A DNA stretch of 64,000 nt from Gracilimonas sp040117685 (GCF_040117685.2 NZ_JBEDYP020000012.1:124001-188000), one strand, 5' to 3'; shown: positions 42,786 to 52,177, counted from the stretch's first letter. The notes: generated by a model from the sequence alone, not told the origin. A program made the numbers and translations.

Positions 42786-42807
42786 AGTGTAAAAAATATG
42801 TTACACT
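42786..42807. promoter_or_regulatory. Dyad upstream of the membrane-protein/Xre operon
   Basis: AGTGTAA and TTACACT form a perfect inverted repeat with an eight-base AT-rich spacer, 40 bases upstream of the operon's first start codon. It is a likely operator for the Xre protein, judged by symmetry and place only. Confidence 0.5.
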
Positions 42808-42821
42808 CAAAGTAAATTTTT

Positions 42822-43043
42822 TTATCGGTGTTGGCGGATGATGGGCTTTAGTACATCATCGAGTCCGTTTGTTTTAATCTCAAACATAGTGGCGAGATAC
42901 TGCCCAAGCTGACCACTCGGCCATCCCTGACGGGAAAACCACTCCAGGTAGTGAACCGGAAGCTGTGTGATATACCGATCCTTGTATTGCCCGAAAGGCA
43001 TCCGGGCTTGTACAAGTTTAATAAGAAAGTCTCGCTGGTACAT
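42822..43043 (-). CDS. DUF3820 family protein
   Basis: A 73-residue protein with the full DUF3820 pattern: ARMPFGQYKDRYITQLPVHYLEWF, in parts MPFGQYKDRYITQLP and YLEWFSRQGWPSGQLG, then FEIKTNGLDDVLKPI. Family members are small and of unknown biochemistry. It is upstream of the membrane/Xre pair on the same strand, 75 bases apart, and divergent from cstA. Confidence 0.88.
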   Translation of the reverse strand: MYQRDFLIKLVQARMPFGQYKDRYITQLPVHYLEWFSRQGWPSGQLGQYLATMFEIKTNGLDDVLKPIIRQHR

Positions 43044-43129
43044 CAGGGTTCAGGTGGCTTGCATCACAAAATGAAAAATAGTAATTAAGGCGCAGATTGT
43101 TGGTACTTAATATTTAATCGGAATCAATT

Positions 43130-44866
43130 ATGCAGGCAAGTTGGGTCGCAGCGGCATCCTTGGTGTTGTTTTTTATAGGCTATCGGTATTACTCCAAATT
43201 TCTTGCGGAGAAAATATATCGCCTTAACCCCGATTTCATGACGCCTGCTCATGAGTTCAGCGATGAAGTTGATTTTGTGCCCACTAATAAATGGGTGTTG
43301 CTCGGTCATCACTTTACATCTATAGCAGGGGCAGCACCCATCGTGGGGCCTGCTATTGCAGTATACTGGGGTTGGCTTCCGGCTATGCTTTGGGTAGTCT
43401 TAGGAACCATCTTTGCGGCCGGAGTTCATGATTTTGGTACCATGGTTCTATCGGTTCGGCACAAAGGGCAATCGGTTGGTACGCTGGCAGATAAGTTAAT
43501 TGGTTCTCGGGCAAAGCTGCTGTTTCTCTTTATTATCCTGATTCTGGTGCTGATGGTAAATGCCGTTTTTGCATGGGTCATTTCCAATCTCTTCATCAGT
43601 TTCCCGGCTACGGTGCTTTCGATTTTCATTCAAATTCCTTTAGCCATCTGGATCGGGTACCGGTCGTTCAAAAAAACTGGGGGTATGATTATTCCTACCA
43701 TCCTGGTGCTTTTTGTGATGTATTTCACAGCTATTATTGCCAGTTACGTGCCGGTGCTTCAAATTGATTTGATTCAATATTTTGGAGGAGCTGAGAGTGT
43801 GGTTTTATTCGGATTGAGCGGTATCGAAATGGCCTTTTTTGTTTGGATTGCCATTTTAATGATATACGTGTACTTCGCTTCAACCTTACCTGTATGGTTA
43901 TTGTTGCAACCTCGGGATCTGATCAATGCATATCAGCTGGTTCTGGGATTAGCAATTTTATATATAGGCTTATTTGTGAGCAGCCCCGAAATCACCGCAC
44001 CGGCAACCAACCCGGATACTTCGGATGTAAGTTGGTTTCCGCTTCTATTTATAACCATTGCCTGTGGGGCTATTTCCGGTTTTCATGGATTGGTTTCTTC
44101 AGGAACGACCGCCAAGCAGCTCGATAATGAAACCGATGCTCGATTTGTAGGATATATTGGGGCCATTGGTGAAGGTTCGCTGGCTCTTATTACTATTGTG
44201 GCCATTGTTACTTATTTCAATACCACCGGTGAATTCACCGATGTATATCATTCCTTTTCAGAGGCCGGGGCTGTGGGATTAACCATTTTTGTGGAGGGAG
44301 CCGCCCAGCTTGCAACGGCGCTGCTCATTCCCCTTGAAGCAGCAAAGACGATCATTGCCGTTATTGTGATCAGTTTTGCAGCTACCACACTGGACACTTC
44401 CGTTCGGTTGATGCGCTATATCATTAATGAATTGGGAGATGAATATCAGATTATACCGCTAACCAAACTACACACTTCCACGCTGATTGCCGTTGGGGCA
44501 AGTGCGGCATTGGTCCTGCTTCCTGAAGGACCGAGAGGTTTAGGCTCTGGCGGATATTTACTGTGGCCTTTGTTTGGAACCTCCAACCAGTTGTTAGCGG
44601 GAATTAGTTTGCTGCTGGTGAGCATCTGGTTGAAAAGAAATGGGCGAAGCATTGTATATACCCTGATACCTATGATTTTCTTATTAATCATGACGCTTTG
44701 GGCTATGAGTAAACAAGTGATTTTCGATTGGTCGGGTTATGGAGAAACCGATGGAAATATGCTGCTCTTTATTTTTGGAGCCGTGATCCTTGGTTTCACC
44801 ATCTGGATTATCCTCGAAGCCATCGCCCTGGTACAAAAAATGAGCAAAGAAGAACCTGATAATTAA
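43130..44866 (+). CDS. cstA: Carbon starvation protein CstA family transporter
   Basis: A 578-residue inner-membrane protein with many hydrophobic helices. The CstA core is visible: WVLLGHHFTSIAGAAPIVGP, AIAVYWGWLPAMLWVVLGTI, HDFGTMVLSVRHKGQSVG, ISGFHGLVSSGTTAKQL and FAATTLDTSVRLMRYI. CstA-type proteins import peptides or pyruvate. At 578 residues it is a shorter family form than E. coli CstA (701). The stop codon shares bases with the stop of the converging channel gene (TTAA). Confidence 0.93.
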   Translation: MQASWVAAASLVLFFIGYRYYSKFLAEKIYRLNPDFMTPAHEFSDEVDFVPTNKWVLLGHHFTSIAGAAPIVGPAIAVYWGWLPAMLWVVLGTIFAAGVHDFGTMVLSVRHKGQSVGTLADKLIGSRAKLLFLFIILILVLMVNAVFAWVISNLFISFPATVLSIFIQIPLAIWIGYRSFKKTGGMIIPTILVLFVMYFTAIIASYVPVLQIDLIQYFGGAESVVLFGLSGIEMAFFVWIAILMIYVYFASTLPVWLLLQPRDLINAYQLVLGLAILYIGLFVSSPEITAPATNPDTSDVSWFPLLFITIACGAISGFHGLVSSGTTAKQLDNETDARFVGYIGAIGEGSLALITIVAIVTYFNTTGEFTDVYHSFSEAGAVGLTIFVEGAAQLATALLIPLEAAKTIIAVIVISFAATTLDTSVRLMRYIINELGDEYQIIPLTKLHTSTLIAVGASAALVLLPEGPRGLGSGGYLLWPLFGTSNQLLAGISLLLVSIWLKRNGRSIVYTLIPMIFLLIMTLWAMSKQVIFDWSGYGETDGNMLLFIFGAVILGFTIWIILEAIALVQKMSKEEPDN

Positions 44867-46560
44867 TCGTTCTGATTTTTGTAGTGACTGATGAATCGTT
44901 GTTCATCATCCGCCTGCCCGATGAGTATAATTTCGCTCCCAAATGGAATCGGTTTCTTAGGATCCGGATTAATAACCTGCTTTCCGTCTTTTTGATAGGC
45001 AATCACGTTACAGCCGGTTGTATTTCGAATGTCGCATTCTATGAGCGATTTTCCCTGAATTTTAGATGGAGTTTTAAGGCTGAATACATTGAGCCCTTCC
45101 GCGATCATAACAATATCATTCTCTTCAAAAATATTAAAAATGGCATTGGCTCCCATCGAGGCATAGCTCATCACAAAATCGGCACCGGCACGGTGAAGGG
45201 TATGCACATTCCTTTCAAGGGTTGAGCGGGAAATGATATGAATGTTGGGTCGGAGGCTGCGGCAATAAATGGTGAGGTAAATGTTTACGTCATCCAGATG
45301 AGAGGTTATGATAACGCTTGGTGCCGAATCAATCCCGGCTTTTTTCAGGGTTTCCAGGTCTGCAGCATCACCGAGTATAAAGTTTTTAGAATTACGAATG
45401 CGTTCCGGGTTCTTATCAACAATTTTAAACTTGATGTCTCTTCTTTTCAGGTGATAAGCGGCCGCCCTGCCCACTCGTCCTGCTCCGATAATTAGAACCG
45501 GCTCATCACTGATGCTGTAAATTCCGAATAGCTCATCGTATTTGCGTAACTGCTGAACAGAGCCGGCCAGTACTAACACACTATGGCTTTTTATTTCTAC
45601 ATCAGGATGGGAACCCACAAAATTACCACGCTCCCAGATTCCCACCACGTTAATTCCGATGTCTTCACGTAACCGGCTTTCCCGTAATGTTTTACCAACC
45701 AAAGGTGTGTTATAGGTTGTAGCTTCAGCAATAACTAGCCGCCCAAACCTACCCACCGGATGTACACGGGCATCCTGGCCCAATGTTCGGCGTGAAAGAG
45801 CTCTTCCCAGAATGTTCCCCATGTGAAGTACATGATTACTCCCGGCTAATTTCAGAATATCAATGGAGTCGTATGAGTTGGCAGTAGATATAATTTTAAC
45901 ATCATCGCTGAACTCACGAATGGTATGGGCCACATTGGTATTAAACATATCGGTGCCCCCACTTACTACCAGGGCCGCATCCTGTACATTCATTTTCCGA
46001 TAGGTTTCCGGGTCATCAGCATCGCCAAGCATCACCCTATATCCCTGATCGTACAGGTCGAGGGCTTGCTGCAGTTCATCCACAAGCAGCACATACTCAT
46101 GCCCGTACTGATCCAGCTTTTCGATCAGGGCTTTGGTTACCGCATCAAAACTGGTGATAATAACATGATCTTTGGTTCCTTTTGGAAGTTCCCTGGGGGC
46201 TCTGGCCCGGTGTTGAGCTTCCATCCAGGGGGCATAGAAAAATTCAATAAAGGTAAAGGGAAGCATGATGAGCAAGGAAATTACCCCGGAAATCAATACT
46301 AGGATGGAGAAGGCGCGTCCTAAATCAGACGTAAAGGTGATGTCTCCAAAACCGAGGGTGGTCATAGTGGTAAGGGTCCAGTAGAATCCCGTCATCCAGG
46401 AATGTTTTTGTCCCTCCATTTCCATTATTTCATGAAAAAGAACACCGTACACAACGATCATTCCCAACAAAATGAGCATAAAGCGGATAAGACGCCGGAT
46501 GTTGGTTCGGGTATTTCGGTTAGATACGAAGTAGCTGATCTGGGAGGTGAAAAATTTCAT
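44863..46560 (-). CDS. Two-helix potassium channel with two TrkA/RCK modules
   Basis: A 565-residue channel protein. Two membrane helices (about 22-41 and 82-110) flank a pore loop with the selectivity filter TTLGFGD (67-73). The cytoplasmic part repeats a TrkA-N domain (DHVIITSFDAVTKALIEKL and PVLIIGAGRVGRAAAYHL) and a TrkA-C domain. The first TrkA-N lacks the full GxGxxG motif while the second keeps it (GAGRVG), so only the second may bind nucleotide. Gating RCK domains respond to ligands in related channels. Convergent overlap with cstA. Confidence 0.9.
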   Translation of the reverse strand: MKFFTSQISYFVSNRNTRTNIRRLIRFMLILLGMIVVYGVLFHEIMEMEGQKHSWMTGFYWTLTTMTTLGFGDITFTSDLGRAFSILVLISGVISLLIMLPFTFIEFFYAPWMEAQHRARAPRELPKGTKDHVIITSFDAVTKALIEKLDQYGHEYVLLVDELQQALDLYDQGYRVMLGDADDPETYRKMNVQDAALVVSGGTDMFNTNVAHTIREFSDDVKIISTANSYDSIDILKLAGSNHVLHMGNILGRALSRRTLGQDARVHPVGRFGRLVIAEATTYNTPLVGKTLRESRLREDIGINVVGIWERGNFVGSHPDVEIKSHSVLVLAGSVQQLRKYDELFGIYSISDEPVLIIGAGRVGRAAAYHLKRRDIKFKIVDKNPERIRNSKNFILGDAADLETLKKAGIDSAPSVIITSHLDDVNIYLTIYCRSLRPNIHIISRSTLERNVHTLHRAGADFVMSYASMGANAIFNIFEENDIVMIAEGLNVFSLKTPSKIQGKSLIECDIRNTTGCNVIAYQKDGKQVINPDPKKPIPFGSEIILIGQADDEQRFISHYKNQND

Positions 46561-46679
46561 ACGGCAATATTACAGATAGTACAATTAAAAGAAAGAAGGT
46601 TATAAAACTAACAGTTACAGAAATAGCATAATTTTTTTGAAAGTGATTCCATGTTATTCCTTTATTCTGAAAATCCACG

Positions 46680-46687
46680 TAAATTTG
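46680..46687 (+). promoter_or_regulatory. Putative -7 element for the 2OG oxygenase gene
   Basis: TAAATTTG matches TAnnTTTG and lies 44 bases before the ATG at 46732. No clear -33 box. Confidence 0.35.
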
Positions 46688-46731
46688 TTTTTTTGAGAGA
46701 GAAGGAGCCTACCAGGAGTTAATAAAAAACT

Positions 46732-47358
46732 ATGAACTATAGTGAAGAAACATGGATCGGCTGGATGGATCAGCTGGCCGAGCAGGACTATGTAGTTATA
46801 GATGATTTCATCTCTGATGAAGAATACGCGAAGATTATGGGCTTTTTCAATGATGCAGAGGAAAATGACGAGCTCAAGAAAGCCGGAATAGGAGCTCAGC
46901 AGGATTTTAAACTAAAGGCCGAAGTCCGGGGCGACTTTATTTACTGGCTCGATGAAGACCGAGATCAGAAGCTATCTTTTTTCTTTGACATAAAAGAGGA
47001 GTTGATTCAAAGCTTGAGGAGATATTGCTACCTCAGTTTATCGGGCTCTGAATTTCATATTGCCAAATATCCTGCCGGTACTCATTATCACCGGCATCTG
47101 GATCAGTTTAATGAAAGTTCCAATCGGCAGATAACCGTGCTTTTATACCTGAATAAAGAATGGAAAAAGGGAGATGGCGGAGAGCTTGTCATATATAAAG
47201 ACGGAGAGGAAATTATGGTAGAGCCCATTTCCAAAAGGGTGCTTCTCTTTAAAAGCGATACGGTGGAGCACGAGGTTTTAACCACCAATGTGCCCCGCTA
47301 CAGTTTAACGGGGTGGTTGTTACATCAGCCAGCTAATGTTGGTTATTTGCTGCGATGA
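46732..47358 (+). CDS. 2-oxoglutarate-Fe(II) oxygenase, PKHD-type
   Basis: A 208-residue oxygenase. The iron ligands are H122 and D124 in HYHRHLDQF and H180 in VEHEV. The 2-oxoglutarate-binding arginine is R189 in RYSLTGW. YLNKEWKKGDGGELVIY lies between, as in prolyl-4-hydroxylase-like folds. Substrate unknown; small-protein or ribosomal-protein hydroxylation is known for relatives. It stands alone on the plus strand. Confidence 0.88.
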   Translation: MNYSEETWIGWMDQLAEQDYVVIDDFISDEEYAKIMGFFNDAEENDELKKAGIGAQQDFKLKAEVRGDFIYWLDEDRDQKLSFFFDIKEELIQSLRRYCYLSLSGSEFHIAKYPAGTHYHRHLDQFNESSNRQITVLLYLNKEWKKGDGGELVIYKDGEEIMVEPISKRVLLFKSDTVEHEVLTTNVPRYSLTGWLLHQPANVGYLLR

Positions 47359-47454
47359 GCAAATAAAGAGAAAAAAGCCAAAAACTGCTTATTTTAAAGA
47401 GAATCGGGTAACAATTTCTTAATCCCCATTCATTTTCTATTAACATGGTACATT

Positions 47455-47472
47455 AGTACCATTGTTTATCTG
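47455..47472. promoter_or_regulatory. Dyad 25 bases before the PhoB-like gene
   Basis: ATGGTAC and GTACCAT form a perfect seven-pair dyad with the loop ATTA. It could be a regulator site or an mRNA hairpin close to the GTG start. Confidence 0.4.
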
Positions 47473-47497
47473 AAAATCCTCACAAAATCCTGATGCC

Positions 47498-48175
47498 GTG
47501 GCTAAACAAACCATACTTGTAGTAGATGATGAAAAAGATCTGCTCGATCTGATTGAATATAATCTTAAAAAAGAAGGCTTCGCCGTTTTGAAGGCTGAAA
47601 ACGGAGAGGAGGGGATCAAAATAGCCAAAGAGCATAAACCGGATTTGGTCCTGATGGATATCATGATGCCGAAAATGGACGGAATGGAAGCTGTGGAAAC
47701 CATGCGCGCCGATGATGACCTGAAATCAATCCCCATTATTTTTCTGACTGCTCGGAGTGATGAAAAAACAGAGGTGGAAGGTCTCGATAAAGGGGGCGAC
47801 GATTATATAACCAAGCCCATTAGCACCACAAAATTGATTTCCAGGATTAAAGCCGTGATGCGCAGGTTTGATGAAACTACGGAAGATATTGACCGGCTCG
47901 ATGTTCATGATCTTTCCATTGACAAAGATCGATACATTGTTACACGAGGCGACGAAGAATTTCACCTTCCCCGTAAAGAGTTTGAGCTTTTATACTACCT
48001 GGCCAGCCGCAAGGGAAAAGTAAGAGATCGCCAAACCCTGCTTAACAAAGTCTGGGGAGATAATATTTATGTGGTAGATCGTACCGTTGATGTACACGTG
48101 AGAAAAATCAGGGAGAAACTGGGAGATCACTACATCGAAACAGTAAAAGGAGTGGGCTACAGATTTAAAGAATGA
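47498..48175 (+). CDS. OmpR/PhoB-type response regulator
   Basis: A 225-residue two-component regulator. The receiver domain has the acidic pocket DDE (10-12), phospho-acceptor D54 in VLMDIMMPKMDG, the conserved Thr in IFLTARSDE and the Lys in YITKPIS. The winged-helix domain follows, with VRDRQTLLNKVWGD and VDRTVDVHVRKIREKLG. The gene starts with GTG, and the usual ILVVDDE follows within a few codons. It overlaps the kinase gene by four bases. The pair resembles PhoB/PhoR, but the signal is unproven. Confidence 0.93.
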   Translation: MAKQTILVVDDEKDLLDLIEYNLKKEGFAVLKAENGEEGIKIAKEHKPDLVLMDIMMPKMDGMEAVETMRADDDLKSIPIIFLTARSDEKTEVEGLDKGGDDYITKPISTTKLISRIKAVMRRFDETTEDIDRLDVHDLSIDKDRYIVTRGDEEFHLPRKEFELLYYLASRKGKVRDRQTLLNKVWGDNIYVVDRTVDVHVRKIREKLGDHYIETVKGVGYRFKE

Positions 48176-49254
48176 GTAAATCTAAAAAGAAGAAACGGGG
48201 CGTTTTTCGCTTTGGTCTTCGGGCAGCTTTCTACATTTCACTGATTTCGGCAGCATTTATCTTTCTGCTGATGTGGCTGGGGTATAGTTTCACCATAAAA
48301 GACGCCGGCTCAGTTTCTGCTCTTATGGGCGGTATGATATTCCTGACATCGTATGCAGTCATTTATTTTGTTTCACATAAGAGAATGAATACTATAGAGC
48401 GATTGTTTAAAAACATGGCGCGCAAGCGGTTCATGGAATATGAAAACGTAACTTCAACCCATAATGACGAAGTAGACTACCTGGTGAAACAGGGAATTAA
48501 GTCCAGCCGGACCATTGAGCGGGAAATTCAACGACTGAACAGAATAGAGAACTACCGCAAAGAATTTATTGGTGACATTTCCCACGAGTTGAAAACGCCT
48601 ATTTTTGCCATTCAGGGTTTTATAGAAACTTTATTAAATGGTGCGCTGGAAGATGAGGAAGTGAACCGGGATTTTCTGAAGAAAGCGATGCGTAATGTAA
48701 ACCGGCTTATCTACCTCACCAAAGATCTGATGGAAATATCCAAGCTGGAAACCGGGGAGCTTAAATCGGAGATAGAGGAGATTTACCTCTATGAGGTACT
48801 GCATGACATTATCGAAAGCCTTAATTATAAAGCCGAAAAGGAGAATATTGAGCTGATCGTCCACGACTTTGACAAGAATATTATGGTGAAGGTAGATAAG
48901 AATCAGGTGAAACAGGTATTGATTAACCTGGTTGAGAACGGCATTAAATACAATGTGCCGAACGGGAAGGTAGAAGTGAATGTATTCACGAAACCCAGGC
49001 AGTCGGAGCGAGTTTTTGTGTCAGTTAAAGATACCGGCATCGGAATTGATGAAAAAGATATCCCGAGGGTAACAGAAAGGTTTTTCCGCGTTGATAAATC
49101 CCGATCCAGAGAGCGGGGTGGAACAGGGCTTGGCTTGGCGATAGTTAAGCACATCATGGAAGCTCACGGAGAAAAGTTTAGCATTGAAAGCGAACCTAAC
49201 AAAGGCTCGACCTTTACCATTAGCCTTCGCCGCTCAGATCCGGTTCAGGTTTGA
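48172..49254 (+). CDS. Sensor histidine kinase (PhoR-like)
   Basis: A 360-residue kinase. Two N-terminal membrane helices (about 19-37 and 47-67) have almost no periplasmic loop, so it may sense within the membrane or through a partner. After a short HAMP-like segment comes the H-box with H138 in GDISHELKTPIFAIQGF. The ATP domain follows, with N-box LINLVENGIKYN, G1 VKDTGIGI, F-box ERFFRVD and G2 GGTGLGLAIVKHI. ATGA overlap with the regulator gene implies co-translation. The lack of a large sensor loop resembles PhoR of the Pho system. Confidence 0.93.
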   Translation: MSKSKKKKRGVFRFGLRAAFYISLISAAFIFLLMWLGYSFTIKDAGSVSALMGGMIFLTSYAVIYFVSHKRMNTIERLFKNMARKRFMEYENVTSTHNDEVDYLVKQGIKSSRTIEREIQRLNRIENYRKEFIGDISHELKTPIFAIQGFIETLLNGALEDEEVNRDFLKKAMRNVNRLIYLTKDLMEISKLETGELKSEIEEIYLYEVLHDIIESLNYKAEKENIELIVHDFDKNIMVKVDKNQVKQVLINLVENGIKYNVPNGKVEVNVFTKPRQSERVFVSVKDTGIGIDEKDIPRVTERFFRVDKSRSRERGGTGLGLAIVKHIMEAHGEKFSIESEPNKGSTFTISLRRSDPVQV

Positions 49255-49308
49255 TTATATAAATCGTACTTTTCAATCTAAACGAAGTTAGATCCAAAAA
49301 ACATACTT

Positions 49309-50394
49309 ATGGTATATGCAGTAATTATGGCTGGTGGTTCGGGTACACGGTTCTGGCCAAAAAGCACAAAAAAGCTTCCCAAACAGTTTCTTTCCCTTTT
49401 CGGAGAAGGAACCATGATTCAAAATACAGCCAAACGTATTGAAGGCCTTATTCCCCAGGAGCGGGTAATGGTGGTTACAAACGATAGTTATGTGAACATC
49501 GTAAAAGAACAGCTACCCAAAGTACCTGAAGAAAATATTGTAGGAGAGCCGGTTGCCAAGAATACAGCTCCGTGTGTAGCTATAGCTGCAGAAATGTTAT
49601 ATAAAAAGGATCCCGAAGCGGTTATGGTGGTGCTTCCGGCTGATCATCATATCACCGACCCGGATGCTTTCAACCAATATTTAGAAAGCGCGATTGCAAA
49701 AGCAGAATCTGGAGAACATTTGGTTACCATTGGTATAAGGCCTAACCGTCCGGAGACAGGCTTCGGGTATATTCATTCAGATAACGCGTCTATAGAAGAA
49801 GTGAAAGAGAATAAAGTTCATCCTGTTAAAGCATTTACGGAAAAACCGGACCTGCCCACGGCCGAAAAATTTCTGGATTCAGGTGATTATTTTTGGAACA
49901 GCGGTATGTTTGTATGGAAGGCAGAGGCAGTATTGAAAGAAATTAAATGTCACCTGCCATCCATGTACGAAGAAGTAAAAGCAGCTTCGCCTGAATTTTA
50001 TACGGATATGCACGAAGCCGCGGTCAATGATTTCTATCATGCCTGCGAATCAATCTCCATAGATTACGGTATTATGGAAAATTCTGATTCTGTATTTGTG
50101 GTGCCGGGCGAATTTGGCTGGAATGATGTAGGAAGCTGGTCGGCTGTTTATGGTCTGGCAGATAAGGACAAGCATGGAAATGCTGTTCAGACCATGTTTA
50201 CAACCTTTGCTGGTTCTAAAAATAATCTGGTCTTTTCTAATTCAGAAAAAATGATTTCGCTTGTCGGTGTCGAAAACGTTGCCGTGGTTGAAACGGATGA
50301 TGCTATTTTGGTATGTGACCTGAATTCGGCACAGGGTGTTAAGCAAATTGTAGATCAACTCAAGGCGGCTGAAGACCTGCAAAAGTTCCTGTGA
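49309..50394 (+). CDS. manC: Mannose-1-phosphate guanylyltransferase
   Basis: This enzyme makes GDP-mannose for glycans. The 361-residue protein has the nucleotide-binding start VIMAGGSGTRFWPKST, LPKQFLSLFGEGTMIQNT, EPVAKNTAPCVAIAA, VLPADHHITDP, and FWNSGMFVWKAE, the signature of mannose-type guanylyltransferases. It has no fused isomerase domain (ManC type I form, short). It is convergent with the MBL gene; their stop codons lie side by side. It follows the kinase gene by 54 bases and may or may not share its transcript. Confidence 0.92.
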   Translation: MVYAVIMAGGSGTRFWPKSTKKLPKQFLSLFGEGTMIQNTAKRIEGLIPQERVMVVTNDSYVNIVKEQLPKVPEENIVGEPVAKNTAPCVAIAAEMLYKKDPEAVMVVLPADHHITDPDAFNQYLESAIAKAESGEHLVTIGIRPNRPETGFGYIHSDNASIEEVKENKVHPVKAFTEKPDLPTAEKFLDSGDYFWNSGMFVWKAEAVLKEIKCHLPSMYEEVKAASPEFYTDMHEAAVNDFYHACESISIDYGIMENSDSVFVVPGEFGWNDVGSWSAVYGLADKDKHGNAVQTMFTTFAGSKNNLVFSNSEKMISLVGVENVAVVETDDAILVCDLNSAQGVKQIVDQLKAAEDLQKFL

Positions 50395-51156
50395 TTAGAT
50401 CTCAATGCTCAGCATGTCATAGGCAAGACGGATATGATCAGGTAATCTTTTATTAGTAGACTCGTGATCTACGTAGCTGTTCATATGAATGAGGTAGGCT
50501 TCGGGGACATTCAGACTCTCCAACAACTCAACAGCCTCTGGAATGCTCAAGTGAGTAGGGTGTTCGGGTTCCCAGCGCAGCGCACTCAGTGCAATCACCT
50601 TGGAGCCTTTTATAAGCTCAAGAGTCTCATCAGGGATGTGTTTTACATCCGTCAGGTAAGAGAAGTCGTTTACCCGGAATCCGAGTATGTCTAAATCACC
50701 ATGTTTTACCGGCAAGGGTGTTACCTCGATTTTTTCATCTAATTTAAAAGAAGTGGTTACTTCGGTCAGGTCAAGGGATGTAGAGCCGGGATATTTGTTT
50801 TCCCCAAACATATAATCAAAACGCTTGTGGATAGACTCGATGCATTGTCCGGAAGTGTAAGCGGGAATGGGAGCTTTATTAATGTAGGAGTAAACTCTAA
50901 GGTCATCGATCCCGGAAACATGATCCATATGTTCGTGGGTAATGAGAAAATGATCAATTTTTTTGATGCGCGAGCGAATGCTTTGTATTCTGAACTCGGG
51001 TCCGGCATCGATCAGGATCGATTTACCGTGAACCTGAATCCATACGGAACAGCGGGTACGTTCATTTCTTGGATCATGTGAAAGTTTTTCACGCCTAAAG
51101 CCTCCCGCAACAGGAACTCCCATAGACGTGCCGGTACCCAGAAACGTTATTTTCAT
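50395..51156 (-). CDS. MBL-fold metallohydrolase (PhnP-like)
   Basis: A 253-residue metallo-beta-lactamase-fold enzyme. The metal motif is LITHEHMDHVSG, with the start FLGTGTSMGVPV and ILIDAGPEFRIQ. Further ligands lie in LPVKHGDLDILGF, YLTDVKHIPDE and IHMNSYVDH. PhnP (a phosphodiesterase, 252 residues) has the same motifs and length; other members process RNA or lipoyl donors. Substrate unknown. It is the last of three coupled genes with the 99-residue protein and a barrel. Confidence 0.88.
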   Translation of the reverse strand: MKITFLGTGTSMGVPVAGGFRREKLSHDPRNERTRCSVWIQVHGKSILIDAGPEFRIQSIRSRIKKIDHFLITHEHMDHVSGIDDLRVYSYINKAPIPAYTSGQCIESIHKRFDYMFGENKYPGSTSLDLTEVTTSFKLDEKIEVTPLPVKHGDLDILGFRVNDFSYLTDVKHIPDETLELIKGSKVIALSALRWEPEHPTHLSIPEAVELLESLNVPEAYLIHMNSYVDHESTNKRLPDHIRLAYDMLSIEI

Positions 51157-51452
51157 TCTAACTCAAAGTCCTCAGAAGTTTCTTCGGGAGTTACAGCTAG
51201 TTGGTCCCAAAGTTCTTCCAGCTTTTTTCGAACGGCTGGTTTAATATATACTCCCGTTAAATCAATTTGGCCAAGCACCCGTCCCATGGTTCCCAGTTGA
51301 GAAGCAACCGGCTTGTTCTTGTTTACCATCACCAGCTTCTGCCCTTCAATTATACACTCGTCCCCGCGAAACGAGCCCCGCTCCTTACGGAGGGTATAGC
51401 CCGCCTGTTCAAGGATTTGTTCGAGTTCAAGAAGAAATTTTTCTGGTTTCAA
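51153..51452 (-). CDS. Conserved 99-residue protein of unknown function
   Basis: A small cytoplasmic protein with no known domain. It starts KFLLELEQILEQAGYTLRKE. A central, probably conserved GSFRGDECIIEGQKLVMVN follows, and the C-terminal part YIKPAVRKKLEELWDQL is helical and charged. The second section suggests a small alpha/beta fold. It overlaps the MBL gene by four bases and the barrel gene by four, so it is translated with them. I do not recognise a family name. Confidence 0.75.
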   Translation of the reverse strand: MKPEKFLLELEQILEQAGYTLRKERGSFRGDECIIEGQKLVMVNKNKPVASQLGTMGRVLGQIDLTGVYIKPAVRKKLEELWDQLAVTPEETSEDFELE

Positions 51453-52177
51453 AGGGAAATTCCGAGTGTTAGTATATGTCCTGAAAAGTCGTAATCAAAT
51501 TCGTCACCGTCAATATCATACGAATCGAATATGTAATCATACCCCAAACTTATGTTTCTTCCAAAAACAAGGTTGTAGAAATTAACCCTTGCTTTTCCCC
51601 TCATTGAAAAGACGTTGCCTCCAATTAAACCCCCGCTTGCTGTACTGAAGCCAAAGGCCGGTATAAATTGCGCTGTGACACCAAGTTTGTCTGGAAAATA
51701 TAGTTGGGCTATGCCTCCTGCACCTGCATGCAGGTTTGTTTGAGAAAACTCTTCACTTATATCATCACTCCGCACGCTGGTTATTTTTGAACCCAGTTGA
51801 ATGGGTACTCCCAGCCCAAAATTTGGCGTTCTCACAAAATAGAAAGGATTAGTAAAATTGATTTTCAGGTCAAAGTAATTTCTATTATCCAAACCGGTCA
51901 TGTCGTTACCAAGACTTGCACCAATGGTAAAGCCGCCCGATTCAAATGAAATGTGAGCAGCGGTCCCGGTAAATGCCAAAGACTGATGTGAGTTAAGGGC
52001 CGCCGGGTCTCCGGTATAACTGAAGTCGATAGGTTGTATCCCGACCCGGAGGTATGGGGCAAAAGGATTGGATCCTTGTTCAGCTTCGTCACCAACCGAA
52101 AACATTTGTGCATAACCGATGGCGGGGGATGCAAAAAGAGCCAACAACAGAAACCGCTTAAAAAGAGATTGTATCAT
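51449..52177 (-). CDS. Outer-membrane beta-barrel-like protein
   Basis: A 242-residue secreted, strand-rich protein. The signal peptide IQSLFKRFLLLALFASPAIG starts at the ATG at 52177. The frame runs on to 52240, but the extra 21 residues do not fit a signal. About eight to ten amphipathic strands follow, and the protein ends HILTLGISL. It starts the coupled trio with the 99-residue and MBL genes. It looks like a small outer-membrane barrel; its substrate is unknown, and a periplasmic beta protein is possible. Confidence 0.72.
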   Translation of the reverse strand: MIQSLFKRFLLLALFASPAIGYAQMFSVGDEAEQGSNPFAPYLRVGIQPIDFSYTGDPAALNSHQSLAFTGTAAHISFESGGFTIGASLGNDMTGLDNRNYFDLKINFTNPFYFVRTPNFGLGVPIQLGSKITSVRSDDISEEFSQTNLHAGAGGIAQLYFPDKLGVTAQFIPAFGFSTASGGLIGGNVFSMRGKARVNFYNLVFGRNISLGYDYIFDSYDIDGDEFDYDFSGHILTLGISL

